This document shows positions 9,729 to 20,855 of a stretch of DNA of 64,000 bases, piece by piece; position 1 is the first letter of the stretch, and every line of letters starts with the position of its first letter. The translations under genes and the position numbers were made by a program. The notes under the pieces were generated by a model. That model had not been told where the DNA came from, made no database searches, and saw nothing but the letters and a program-made list of their open reading frames with translations. Source of the stretch: Cryptomeria japonica (Eukaryota > Streptophyta > Pinopsida > Cupressales > Cupressaceae). The stretch is from positions 824,303,396 to 824,367,395 of the forward strand of contig NC_081414.1 of the NCBI RefSeq assembly GCF_030272615.1. The letters are read 5' to 3'.

Positions 9729-12350
9729 CTAGGCAACATCTTCCAAACATTGTACTTGATCATCCACTACTATGCAAAGAAGTTTTAACTTGGCCAGTGA
9801 GGAATCGATACTGGGGAGGTTAGTACCGGGGATTAGATTGGAAAGAGTGTCAACAACAAACTGAACAACATCTTGTTCTTTCTTTTTCCTCATTTCTTCC
9901 AATCTCTCCTGAGCTAGTTGAAAGGTTTGCAGTAGCTCAGTCTCATCAACCGATTGTGTCAAATAGGCAAGAGTCAAATCAGTGGGATCGGTGGGATCAA
10001 CTTGCTTCACTTGATCTCTGGTTGCCTTAGGAGTCTGTCCTCCTTCCTTTGTCTTGATCTCATCTTGTCTTTTCTTCTCCTCTTCTTCTTTTTCTTGGGC
10101 TATCTTGGTGGCCTTCTCTTTCTCCTCTTCCACTCTCCTATTCTCTTCTTCTTTCTTCCACTCTTCTTCTCTCTTTTTCTCCTCTTCCTTTTTCTTTTCT
10201 GCTTCCTCCTTCTTCTTCTTCTCTTCTTCCTTCTTCTTCTTCTCTTCTTCCTTCTTCTTCTCTTCTTCCTTCCTCTTCTTCTCTTCTTCCCTCTTTTTCT
10301 CCTTCTCTTGTCTTGCTTTCTCCACTTGCTCTTTCTCTTGTTTTTCTTTCTCCACTATCTCCTTTTCAGGAGTGGTATCCTCAATATCTAGTGCATCAAC
10401 ATGAATGGGGTCATTTTGTTCTGCTATTCATTCACCCAAACTATTGAAGATTTCATCCGGTTGGGCTGTGGATAGGTTAGGCACTTGCACAGCCTGCTGA
10501 CTAGCTTCAGATACTTTTTGCATTTTGATAGCTGCATTAACCTGCAGATGGGTGTCTTTTTCCACTTTAGAGATTTTACCTCTGAGTAGCTGAAGTCTTC
10601 TTCTTTGCATGAAGAAGATGCCTTTGTACTTATCAATAATCTCAAACAATTTTGAATTTGAGTCATTTGGAAAATATTGAGCAGAAATTTTCTCCCTAAT
10701 TTCTTGTTCCTTTTCAATGGCAATGCGCCATTTATTGTCCAAAGAATCATACAAAGATTTAGAAGTAACTGATTTAATATCGGTAGGTGACCGATCATTA
10801 TTACATAAATATTTAATAAGTTCTTGTTCGACATCCTCCTTTTCACTATCATTGAAATTATCAAAATATTCTTTTAAATCATCAAGAACTTTTCTTCTAA
10901 TATTCTTTATGGTCCTTTGACAATGTGTCATAGGCTTGTAAGATGAAATTTTTACATTTACTGGTGCAGAGGTTGCTAGTACATTGCTGATTGACTTCAT
11001 CTTCTTGCTTGATTGCCTTGTCTTCTTTATTTCTATCTTTGGTTCAGTGCCTTCTGAATCCGATGAGTTATTCCTAGTTTTTCTTTTCCTTTTGAATACC
11101 TTTGGCAGAATAGCCTCTAGTTTCTTTTTGGGTGGTGACCTCTTGGTCACTTTAGGACTGGCAGTAGATGTAACCGGTGCTGATGTCGATGGTACTGCTT
11201 TACTCTTTTTTTGCTTTGGTATCTCAATAGGTTTGATCCTCTCGAAGTAAGTACCAGTCCTCTTCTTCTTGGGATCCAATGGTGAAGCAAGTAGGGTAGA
11301 GGCATACCCTATGAGTATATCATTTACCACTTCATATCCCATAGGTTAAACTTCATCATCTTTGGTTTCAACTGCTTCCATTATGCAATGATCTATTTTG
11401 ATTGTGAAATAGATATCATCTTCATATTTTTTAACTAGATCACCAAATATTCTCATTCTTTGGTTCATATTTAGTCCGAACTCATCAAAATACCTGTTCA
11501 GAGTTTCTAGATATGCAGATACAACTACTTGCAGACCCTCCTTTATTTGTCTGGAAACTGGTAGGTCACTCGACCATTGAACATCACTAACTCCTAGAAA
11601 GTATCCTTGAAAATAGGAAAATAAATCAAGAAGCAATTGACCGAACTTAAACCTCAGTGTTTTGTCCGCTTTGATAGACTTGAGGTTCTCCATGAGTTGT
11701 TTTTGCATGCAGGTACATAAGTCACATTCTGCATTCTCCGTGATCATCCTATAAGCGACATACATTGCAGCTATAGGAACAAAACTCATTCTACTAGCAT
11801 AGAATACTCTATACCCGATTACCATGCACGCAAATTTCACCAAGTCATCTTTTATGGTATTAACAGTTATTGCCCGTTGGTCGCTCACAGAACCGGTGAG
11901 CTCTGTCACTTTGGTCTTGGTGATCTTGTGAAGAACAAGGATCTCTCCAACATTGTAGAAGCTAGTCACGACATGGATTTCCTCCAGTGTAATATCATGG
12001 GTTCGCTCAAGGTACATCTTGTCACCATGAACCCTACTTAGAATAATCCTGATGTGGTATTTTGTAAACTCCTTGAGAAAATATACTGCATTGTGAATTT
12101 TCTTCTTCTTGATCAAACTATACTCAGGTTTAATCATCTTATCATCTCCACATAACATACTTAACCAGGAGTGAATTACTAGAGACCCTAGGTCTTCCAG
12201 TTTGCAATCAATGTATCCTGAAACATCTCCTTCAATAATGACTCCAACGAGAATTTGAGATAGGGCATTATATTTCACCTTCTTCTTAATAAATTCAGAC
12301 GATTCCTCAGGTTCGGTGGAACTAGAAGAGATTTTAGATGTAGAAGCCAT
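9729..12350 (-). pseudogene. Element 2 second protein (ORF2), homologue of the Element 1 ORF2, broken
   Basis: It starts with ATG at 12350 (MASTSK..., like Element 1). The frame runs about 870 residues to 9729 with only two internal stops, TAA near 11343 and TGA near 10425. After a TAG at 9729 the same frame goes on for at least ~60 more residues, and traces of a C-terminal end are visible to about 9230. The N-terminal ~330 residues match Element 1 in order: VLSRVHG/ILSRVHGDKMYLE, then IT-E-I-VT, a Cys-containing middle, a FKFG(N/Q)LL motif and (W)MEAV. Next come a Lys/Arg-rich segment with SPPKKK motifs, then a very long Glu/Lys coiled coil (about 10060-10350). No enzyme motif is visible. 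Function is unknown; a structural, nucleic-acid-binding or chromatin-targeting role would be inference from its charge alone. Confidence 0.75.
10057..10355 (-). repeat. Low-complexity Glu/Lys-coding repeat within ORF2
   Basis: The plus strand is nearly pure pyrimidine with repeated cttcttcttctcttcttcc units. On the minus strand it encodes runs of KKKEEEKKK, a predicted single long alpha-helix or coiled coil. Open frames on the plus strand here (Phe/Ser/Leu runs) are shadows. Confidence 0.8.
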
Positions 12351-12803
12351 ATCTAGATAATTTCAAATAAAAAGAATGTTTCACCAAGAAATACCTTCAC
12401 ACACCAAACTAGGGTTTGTCGATGTTGGGCACAACACACTTCTTCAAGAGATTACTTTACCTATCCCTCTTCCACACTAATAACTTGAAATGGCTGCAAA
12501 ATCTTGTGCAAGATTCCTTTCTGAATTCTTTCAAATCAATCACTCTGGTTGCGCTGCTCAAGCCAGAAAAATTCTTTTCTGAAAATAGGTAAGTAAAAAT
12601 GATGACAAAAGTCACTTTTAAACATGCTCCCACCTACCATAGTAAATGCACCACCATTAGGGCTCAAACCCTAATTTTACCTTTTACTGCTTCATTTCTT
12701 CTATCGATTGACAGGTAACAAATACCGATAAAGGCACTTTATCGATATACTTTGGGGGTTCAAAATAATGTTACCAATATGTTCTCCCTAAGATTTTCAA
12801 AGC
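12351..12803 (-). other. Spacer between Gag and ORF2 of Element 2
   Basis: About 450 bp without an open frame or repeat that I can support. The corresponding spacer in Element 1 (4198-4506) is shorter. How ORF2 would be expressed from the genomic transcript (splicing, internal start) is not visible. Confidence 0.5.
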
Positions 12804-14102
12804 TCAATTTTCCGGTTCAAGGGTCTCCACACTGGGTGCGGAAACTGACTCATCTCGTGGCTTCTCCTCTGATTTCTTTTTCCACATTTTCTCCATATCT
12901 GCATTAATAGTTTCAACATCAACCTTTCCTTCTAGGTCGACTGGTATGTCTCCCGATGGATTCTTTCTCAGTCTACATGCTCTAGCAATATGTCCCAGTT
13001 TGTTGCAATGATAGCATACCATACAAGGTTCTCTCCATGGTCCAATGTTCACCTTTCCATTTTTCCTCCTGCATGTTGCAACAGTGTGACCGCTACCACA
13101 ACAGATCAAATAGGTTGCTCTCCAACTATTTGTCATTCCATAACCATTTGACCGATGGTCATAGGTTCTGTACTGGTTTGGGTTCCGATTCATAAGAGGT
13201 TTCGGAACAACTCCTTTAGATCTTGAAGCATAACTTCCAGAGTTGTTCATAACCAACCTGCACTCAAAAGCTCTATGTCCAAACTTGTTGCATGCATAAC
13301 AATGACCATTAAATCTACCAGTTCTATCCACATTGTTTTGTATGTAAGGAAATTTATTGTAAGCCTTGCTCCTACATACATTGGCAGTATGTCCTTCCTT
13401 AAGACAGTTAAAGCAAACAGGTTTAAAATTTTGCTTACCTTTACTCTTGTTGTTGTTCTTAGGTATCAATTGCTCCTTTAGTTCATCACTCTTGGTTCTA
13501 GAGGTTTCACCTTCCTTGCATCTAGAGAAACCCAGTCCAATGGTATCCTTTGATGGCTTCACCGATTCCAGCTTTTGTTCCAACTTAGCAACACTTTGGT
13601 TGAACTTAGCAAGTATCTCCTTTGTCTCAACAAGTTCCTTGGAAAGAGCATCATCAGTATCCATCAAGGTTTCATTATGAGAAATAGCTACATTCAATTC
13701 AGCTTGTATTTCTTCTTTCTCTTCTTTATCCTCCTATAGATAGGCGGTAATGGTACCGATTTCTTGTTTCAACTTAGAGATCTCATGCTCCTTGTCCTTT
13801 ACCAAATCTTCAGCTTTTCTTCTATTTTCTAGCTCCTGACTCATCCTGATAGTCAGTCCTTCCATCTCCCTCCTAAGGTTAGTTTTGGATTCATTTAGTT
13901 TCTCCACTTCTCCAACTAGGGCATCCATGTCTGCTTCATCAAACGAGATGGTTTTAGTAAATTCCATCAACTGCTCAGCAAGCTCTCTTCTCTTGGCTAA
14001 AGAGGCTTTAAACTTGATCTTGAGTTCACCATATGCTCTCTCAGATTCAACCAAATGGTGAGTGAGTTCCCTCATGCTATATTCCCCCATATCTCCTTCC
14101 AA
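12804..14102 (-). pseudogene. gag: Element 2 Gag-like protein with coiled coil and four zinc knuckles, one stop
   Basis: ATG at 14102, only 25 nt after the primer site, opens a 433-codon frame broken by a single TAG near 13734. Residues ~1-165 are a coiled coil. Four zinc knuckles follow: CFNCLKEGHTANVC, CYACNKFGHRAFEC, a third unit ending CCGSGHTVATC whose first Cys is Tyr, and CYHCNKLGHIARAC. Apart from the one stop and this one substitution the protein looks intact. Like its Element 1 homologue it lacks the usual copia Gag N-terminal domain. Position and domain content suggest an RNA-binding capsid-type protein; copia Gag usually has one knuckle, so four is unusual. Confidence 0.82.
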
Positions 14103-14126
14103 GTGGTTAGACTTATAGAAAGGTAG

Positions 14127-14138
14127 GCTCTGATACCA
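14127..14138 (-). promoter_or_regulatory. Primer binding site of Element 2 (initiator tRNA-Met type)
   Basis: The minus strand reads TGGTATCAGAGC two bases past the LTR boundary at 14141, the same as Element 1. Confidence 0.92.
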
Positions 14139-14140
14139 AT

Positions 14141-15257
14141 TGATGAATACTAAGAGGGGGGCTGAATTAGTATATCCAAAAACTTAACCAAATTCTCAAG
14201 CAATTTAACTGTAGACCAGTGTAATAGTTTAAACAATAAATTGGTTACAACACAAACAAGCCAAATTACAAATAAAGCATTCACCCATAGAAGCACAATC
14301 ACCATAACACAAGATGTTTTGACGTGGAAACCCAAATGGGAAAAACCACGGTGAGTAAAACTCAAAAGTCCACAATTTGCAGAAAAGTAAACAAACCGGT
14401 TAAGGCCTTACAATGTTCTTCACCAGAATGAATCCTGTTAGGAATCCAAATCTCTATTAGCAGATAAGTCCTATTAAAGACTACCCTGTTAGAGGATTTC
14501 AGATCCACAACTGTGAGCCACTTTGTTAGAGGATTTACAATAGGCTTTAGGTGTACCCGGTTAAGGGTTTCAGACTTGTTGAAGAGATTAGTTGTCAACA
14601 AGTGAATGATCTAGACAGTAGCACAAAATGCTTCATTAGATCCTTGATAGCTCCTTGTTAATGCATCCCAGCATTACTTCAGTCTTCTTTATTTTGCACT
14701 CTCAATCTCTGTCGTGAGATACCTTTTCTTGCACAAACCTAATCTTCTCTCCAACACTCGCACATATCAATGACCTTAAAACCCTAGACATGATGTCCTC
14801 ATATAGGAAACTAATTTCATGTCAGTCCAATAAGATTAGACTACAATTTCCTAGGTACGGTGCATCTAGACACATTTGGTAACGCAACACAGAAACACTG
14901 CCAAAGTGTCGGTGTATGATAACTCATCAGACTTTACAATTATACCATTTTAACACAGTATACCAATTACTGATAAACAAAGACTAGTAAACTGCAACAT
15001 AGTGTTCTGATAAGAAATCAACTGCCGCTAGGGGTCCTCGTACTGCTTGATGTCTTCATACCGCTTGAGGTCTTCGGTCATGCTTTGACCGGTAAGCATC
15101 TTCTGCAAAACATTGACAGTCTTCAACAAAAAAAGACTATACATATAATGACATACAATATCGGTTGGAACAACTACCGGTTGAGAATAACTCATACATA
15201 AAATAAGTGTGTGTCCATGAATGACAATCACAACTAAACATCATCAAAATACCAACA
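14141..15257 (-). repeat. 5' LTR of Element 2
   Basis: 1117 bp, plus-strand ends tgatgaatac...taccaaca, followed by the target duplication gggga (15258-15262). It includes the conserved gtggaaacccaaatgggaaa block shared by this LTR superfamily. Confidence 0.93.
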
Positions 15258-15262
15258 GGGGA

Positions 15263-17868
15263 TCTAGGTTGACTTAAGGATAAGATCATATCTTTCTTCC
15301 ATTTTTGATAAGATTGGAAAAGAGCATCGCTCCTTGGTGGAAGAGATTGAAATTTTTTAGGCCACAAGAAATCAATAGGAACACCAGAGCTTCTTTCAGA
15401 TGGTCGAAATAAGCTATGGTTCACGGTTATGATTTTTCCATTGTGGAGAAATTTCAAACACTTATGGATTGGAGAAGCAATACCCTTCATGGAAGATAGC
15501 CAAGGGTAGCCCAACTTCACATGGAATTTCTTAGAAGAAGGAATGATAACAAAATTGACATCCATAGATTTAGTGTGAACTTCAACAAGAAGGGTGATAG
15601 AAGCAATGGTAGGACAAGAGAATCCATCAAATAACTTCACAACCACATTAGCATCATCATAAATTGGTTTATGCAATTGTAAAGTGAACAAATACTTCTC
15701 AGTAATGATATTAACCATACAAGAGGGATCAATAAGAGCGCCATGACAAGGGATATCCTTAACCTTTGCAACTATGTATAAAGGGCCATCGGGTGCTCTA
15801 ATGGTCTCACTAGGGTCAAATGTAAAAGAAGGATCCTTATGTGTCCCTTGTTTCTCAATCATGTTCACCAAATTCCGATCTGTAGAGATGAAATCATCAA
15901 TAGAAAAGGAGGTATATTCAATCTCAATCAAATTAGAGGTATGAAAAGGCCAAGGATCAGTGAAAATTCTAAGATTTTGATTAGGAGGAGCCACTAATTT
16001 CTTTCCCTTATCATTCATACCTGCCACAGATATAGTATTATTATCAATTAAATCTTGAATCTTACTTTTCAATGCAAAACATTTCTCAGTATCATGACTA
16101 GGCTAACGGTGAAATTGACAAAATGAATTGTTATCAAAATAAGGGGATGCAATCTTAGAAGGATCAACTTTTTTTTATAGGAGGAAGTTTGATAATTTTT
16201 TGTAACAATTGAGACATAATACTATGTAATGATTGATTCAAAGGAGTAAATTGTCTTTCTCTTTTAAAGAATTTAGAAATAGGAGGCACACCTATTATAG
16301 CATTCACATTGTTGTTATTGATTGTGTCATTGAACTTGATGAAGCCTTTTGTTGGTTTGAACTTCGCAAAAAGTTGTTGAACACTCTCCCCCTTATCACT
16401 CAGAGCCATAGGAGTAGATTTCTCCATTTGACTCACAACCAGTTGATAATTGTGGAGTGTTGTGTACAACTACAGAAAGGAAGTAAACTCAGACAAAAGA
16501 AGCTTTTCCCTAACATATTTTTACAAATTAGAAATGAAAATTCTTTGAATATCATTATTAGGCACAGGAAAAGAAATTTGAGCACACAAATGCTTATATC
16601 TACCAATAAAATTAGTCACCTTTTTATTAAGACCTTGTTTACAATGCATTAAATCAGTCAAAGTGATTTTAGGACCAATGTTGTTTTGAAATTGTTGAAT
16701 GAAATAATTTTCTAATTGTTGAAAAGAAGTGATAGAATAAGAAGGCAAAGAGAAATACTATTGTAAAGCCTTATCTCTTAGTGTTCTTGTAAACAATTTT
16801 GCCAATAATCTTTGATCATAAGAAAAATCAATACACAAGGTTTCAAATGTTTTAACATGCGTTAGAGGATCACCTTTTCCATGATAGAGTTCCAATTGAG
16901 GGACCTCAACTTGTTTAGGTGGGACAACTTTAACAATATCAAGATAAAGTGGGCTCACAACATCAAATGTAGGCACACTAAACTTGGATTGTCTCATGGA
17001 AGCAAGTTGTTGTTGTAAGGAAGACACGGTTTTGGAAAGATTGTTAATGGTCACTTCAGTAGAAGAATTGATGTTAGACATGTTTGATTGAGAAGGTGGT
17101 GTGATATTATTGAAGGAAGGCATGAAATAAGTTGGTGGGACATTATGATAAATAGGAATAGGTGATGATTGAGTAGGAAATGGGACACTTGAAGGAGGAA
17201 TAAAATTGTTGAAGGAATTGCCCCCTTGTGTCACATTGATTGGTTGAGGGATAATATGAATGCTTATTGAAGACATAGGTAAAGATAGAGGATTAAATGA
17301 AGAAGAGGGATTGCCCTCATGACTAATTGTTGTAGGGATGACGTTTTGAGTTGAAGTAGCCATGATGTTCGAGGTAAAAGTAGGAACACTAGTCATAGGA
17401 GTAGTCAAAGGAATAGAAGGATTGACTTGTGTAGGAGGTTGTGAATAGCCTAGGGTTTTGGCACAACTTTATAGGCAGGACATTAGAATCAACAATATGA
17501 GAAATGCCACACAATATATCAATTTCATTCTTATCACTTTGAATCATGTGCTTAAGGCCTTCAATTAAAGGAAGAGCTTCACTATTAGGGTATTCTTGGG
17601 ACATCCATTGTTAAAAGTTATCAAATTGATTGTCCAATTTTGAAAGTTGATCTATGGAAACTCTAGTCAAAGCTTCTTCTTCATCATGGGATTCATCAAT
17701 TGGATAGATAGGGACATGATTAGGATGGGAAGAATTAGCATTATCGTCATTAAAGAAGTCACCCAAATTAGGCTCCATCTCCTTAGTAATTAAACCTTGG
17801 GAAGCCTTAATTATAATGCTTCGTCTAGCGGGGATAGTATAGGTAGGACTAATAGTGGTTAAACTCAT
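15263..17868 (-). pseudogene. gag: Element 3 Gag-protease polyprotein, multiply broken
   Basis: Fragments in several frames from 17868 down to 15263 align in order with the better-kept Element 8 protein. They show an N-terminal MSLTTISPTYTIP segment, a Ser/Pro/Thr-rich linker, a retrotransposon Gag domain (LYHGKGDPLTHVKTF ... LFTRTLRDKALQ, then a frameshift near 16750), a GHDTEKC half-knuckle near 16090, and a retropepsin-like fold (APDGPLYIVAKVK, then GALIDPSCMVNIITE, then KLGYPWLSSMKGI). Where a protease should have D-S/T-G the sequence is D-P-S, as in Elements 7 and 8. The copy carries more frameshifts than Element 8 and is dead. Confidence 0.8.
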
Positions 17869-18986
17869 GCACTAGAGGGAAAATTTGAATTTTGAATTAT
17901 AGGAACAAAGTTTACAAACTTCACAAAATTGAAGAATGCAAAAATTGAGAAAATAATGATTAAACAATTTAAACTTTGTAAAAGGGAGAAAATGACACAA
18001 TTTCCAAAAATAATTTTACGATAAATGAAAGAAATTGGAATTTTAAAATTAGGGCCAAGGGGATACCACTTAATTTTAAAATTGACAAAATTAGAGTTTT
18101 TAAAATCAGGGCATATTATAATTAACCATTTATTTTTAAAAAAATTCTTGAAATTTGAAATGTTAAATTCTGGAGGTATTTTAGATTTTAGAGGGATCAA
18201 ATATCAACAAAATCGGCCAATTTTATGGATTTAGGTTGTTAAATACAATCATAATAGTCTCCCAAAATTTCGGGAAAAAAATCGAGAACCTTGTTGAAAG
18301 TGCACACGGTTCGACCAACTTTTTCTAAAAATTTTCAAGGATGAAAGTTACGATAATTTTAAAGCTAACCCCCAAAAATTGGTGGATTTTAGGATCTCTA
18401 GATAGACGAAATTAAGGTTTGAATATGAAAATAGGACCCTATTAGGGTTTTTTTTAAAAATGAGGGATTGAATTGCAAATTTGGAAAGAGTCAAACCTAA
18501 TGGACAGGGACACCTTGAAATATGTTTAAAATATCGAAATTGATTGAAATTGATTAAAATTTGCACAAAATCTAATTTAAATTCAAAAATTAGGGTTTTA
18601 TGACCTAACCACTTAATTTTTGAAATTTTGAATTTTGAAAAAGGAGGGAAATTGAAATTTTGAATTTTAGGGAAGAGGATAAGTCTGAAAATAGTCACAA
18701 ATTTGAAAATTAAATGAAAATTCAATTTTTGCACAAGTTCAATATGATTTTTGAAACTTAGGGTTTTGACAATTAACCACTTAATTTTGTGAATTTGATT
18801 TACAAATTGAATTTGACAAATTATGCAATTTTCAGATCTAAGATAATAGGAAGCAATTTTTATAAAACACAAGTTCAATTTCAATTTTTAAAACTAGGGT
18901 TTTGAATGAATTAACCACTATGTTTGCAGAAAAATTAAACTTGTAAATGAAAAATATCCAATGATTTTCAAAGTAAAGCATGCAAG
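17869..18986 (-). other. Untranslated leader of Element 3 with repeated stem-loops
   Basis: AT-rich 1.1-kb leader between primer site and Gag. Several units of the form aattagggtt ... aaccacttaatttt occur (about 18045-18085, 18590-18635, 18765-18800), each able to fold as an imperfect hairpin. A diverged copy of the GC-rich LTR hairpin sits at about 18283-18312 (gaacc ... ggttc). Confidence 0.65.
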
Positions 18987-19001
18987 ATGTCGGGTTCACC
19001 A
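18987..19001 (-). promoter_or_regulatory. Primer binding site of Element 3
   Basis: The minus strand reads TGGTGAACCCGACAT a few bases after the LTR end, starting with TGG as expected for pairing to a tRNA CCA end. I do not assign the tRNA. Element 8 has TGGTGAACCCAACGT and Element 7 a decayed TGATGAACCTGACGT at the same place. Confidence 0.75.
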
Positions 19002-19004
19002 AAA

Positions 19005-20202
19005 TGTAATGTGTGAGAAAAGTGAATGATGGAGAGATCAAGAGGAAATCTTTTCTTCCCTCTAAGGAAAGACGAAAGTTTCACTACGAATTTCCCTTCA
19101 AACACTTTATCCACATTACATTTAAAAGAGGGGGGAAGAATTCACTAGATCCAATCTCGAAGAAGAGATATTGAATACTAAATGAATTGATAATGGTGTG
19201 AAAATGATAAGTTAACCCCTCTTTTAGAATGGAAGATGGTTGAAGTAAGTGTATTTTGAGACTAAGTGTAAAAGTGGCAAAGAACTGATTATAACTCGAG
19301 ATAGAAGTGTGGGATAAAGCCGTGCACCTGGATCTGGATATAATATGTCAAGATGATGCTGCCCTATGAATTTGAGGAAAATTCATTGGGACCGTGTTGA
19401 AAGTGCACATGGTCCTCCAAAAAATCTGTGAAACGAAAAGGGTTTTTCTGCCTCTGTGAATGGAGTCCAAATCTGCAAATACAGTTGTGCACTTGCAACC
19501 TTCACATAGAAAAGAGAGGAAAAGGGGTTGGGATTGGAGGTTTGCCTTCAGGTCAAACCACAGTTTTGGAATTGACCAAATGATGAAAGAAAGTACCTAC
19601 AAGCAAATGTAAATGAAAGACTGAAATGTAAATCACCTCAAGGAAGGTTGCAATAGGAATGCAGATACAATTGCTTGTGTGTAGTTGAATGTTGAAAGGG
19701 ATCTCCTCCTCAATGGTTGAATCCTTGACTTGAACGCAACACCTAGCCTTGAAGGGAGACTTGAGATGCTCAATGCTTAAAATGGATTGTTGAATGCTCG
19801 AATTCTCTTGAATGCTTAATCTCATGTATCCAAACCTATCACTTGTTCAAATTATGCAAATGAGAGGACAAAAGTAACTTATATATTCATCAATTAGGGT
19901 TAATGGACCGATTTTTCATCATAGGCCGAGACAAGGAAGGTTTTCCCACTCAAAATACAAAGTCCAATGCACAATTTGAAAGGAGGGTCCCTAAGATAGG
20001 GCAGGGACAAGGACACCACACCCCTGTCCCACCCTTTACTCAGGATAGGAAGTAGGTTTAGGCCATGCAGGGGGGCAAAAAAGATGTAGTTTCAAGGATG
20101 AGCAACTCTCAAGTCTCTGATCAGGCTTGGGAATTCAATTCACCAACATGAGGACCCTAATGTGGTTGAAAATTGTAAGGGTCACAATTTTATGACACTA
20201 TA
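19005..20202 (-). repeat. 5' LTR of Element 3
   Basis: Plus strand tgtaatgtgtg ... cacaattttatgacactata, about 1.2 kb. It aligns end to end with the Element 8 LTR (tgtaaagc ... cacaattttaggacgctaca). The terminal CA has decayed to TA, so the 20202 boundary is uncertain by a few bases. A palindromic GGGACA...TGTCCC segment lies near 20000-20025. Confidence 0.75.
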
Positions 20203-20855
20203 AATACATATGTGTTTAGTTTGGGATTTGAATGTTCTAAACTAGATTATTGTGTTTATTATAAATCTGATGGTAATGATTTCCTATACTTTGCATTATA
20301 TGTTGATGATATGTTAGTCATTGGTAAAGGGAAAGGAATGATTTTAGAACTAAAGCCTGAACTTGCTACTAAATTTGAAATGAAAGATCTTGGTGCAACG
20401 AAACACATTCTTGGGATGCAAATTAAAAGAGATAGAGTGAACAGAAAGCTATGGCTAAGCTAGAGTAAGTATGTGAATTCAGTTTTGCAGAGGTTCAACA
20501 TGCAGGATTACAGACCATTATGCGTACCCTTTACAGTTGGAACATAATTATATGTTTTAGATTGTCCTACATCTCCACCAGAGATGGAAGACATGAGCAG
20601 AGTGCCTTACCAGAATCCAATTTGAAGTTTGATGTATGTTATGGTCTATACTAGACCAGACATTGCCCAAGCAGTGGGAGTTCTTTCCATATATATGTCT
20701 AATCCTGGTAGAGTTCATTGGGATGCAATCAAAAGAGTCTTAAGATATTTCAAGGGTACCTTAGAGTATTCTTTGTGTTATTATGGCAATTTGGTTGGAG
20801 ACGTGATTTCCCTTGATATTCATGGTTATGTGGATTTGGACTAGGTAGGTGACAT
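20203..20855 (+). pseudogene. pol: Element 4 copia reverse transcriptase, C-terminal part
   Basis: Translates to the copia RT region with LDYCVYYK, the catalytic LYVDDML motif near 20300, then MKDLGATKHILGMQI and, in a second open piece (20629-20844), TRPDIAQAVGVLS and WDAIKRVLRYFKGT, which lead into RNase H. Stop codons lie near 20461 and 20843. The N-terminal RT motifs are missing because Element 3 is inserted upstream. RT copies element RNA into DNA in cytoplasmic particles; this copy cannot be active. Confidence 0.85.

Larger units (their letters stand above)
7790..15257 (-). mobile_element. Element 2: complete non-autonomous copia/Sirevirus-like LTR retrotransposon
   Basis: A 7468-bp element with LTRs at 7790-8922 and 14141-15257, a tRNA-iMet primer site, a polypurine tract and the 5-bp target duplication gggga on both sides. 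Sense is minus. The gene order equals Element 1: four-knuckle coiled-coil Gag, then a long unknown protein, and no pol domains. Protein-level similarity to Element 1 is clear but low, and the LTRs differ widely, so these are separate, anciently diverged subfamilies that kept the same unusual gene content. It is inserted in the gypsy Element 3. Confidence 0.93.
15258..20202 (-). mobile_element. Element 3: gypsy-type Gag-protease element, 5' part
   Basis: Minus-sense remnant with 5' LTR (19005-20202), primer site, long untranslated leader and Gag-protease coding region. Element 2 splits it: bases ~7754-7789 align to the next part of the homologous Element 8 (around 42120-42170), after which homology stops. 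No pol domains are seen. It is inserted in the reverse transcriptase of Element 4; the far end and the left target duplication are not in view. Confidence 0.85.

Noticed and set aside
9954-10404. Two long plus-strand frames with Phe/Ser/Leu runs that look like membrane proteins
   Set aside because: They are the complement of the Glu/Lys repeat in Element 2 ORF2; hydrophobicity comes from the pyrimidine-rich strand.
18348-18884. 178-residue minus frame in the Element 3 leader
   Set aside because: Lys/Ile/Asn/Phe-rich chance frame in AT-rich leader; not preserved in Elements 7 or 8.
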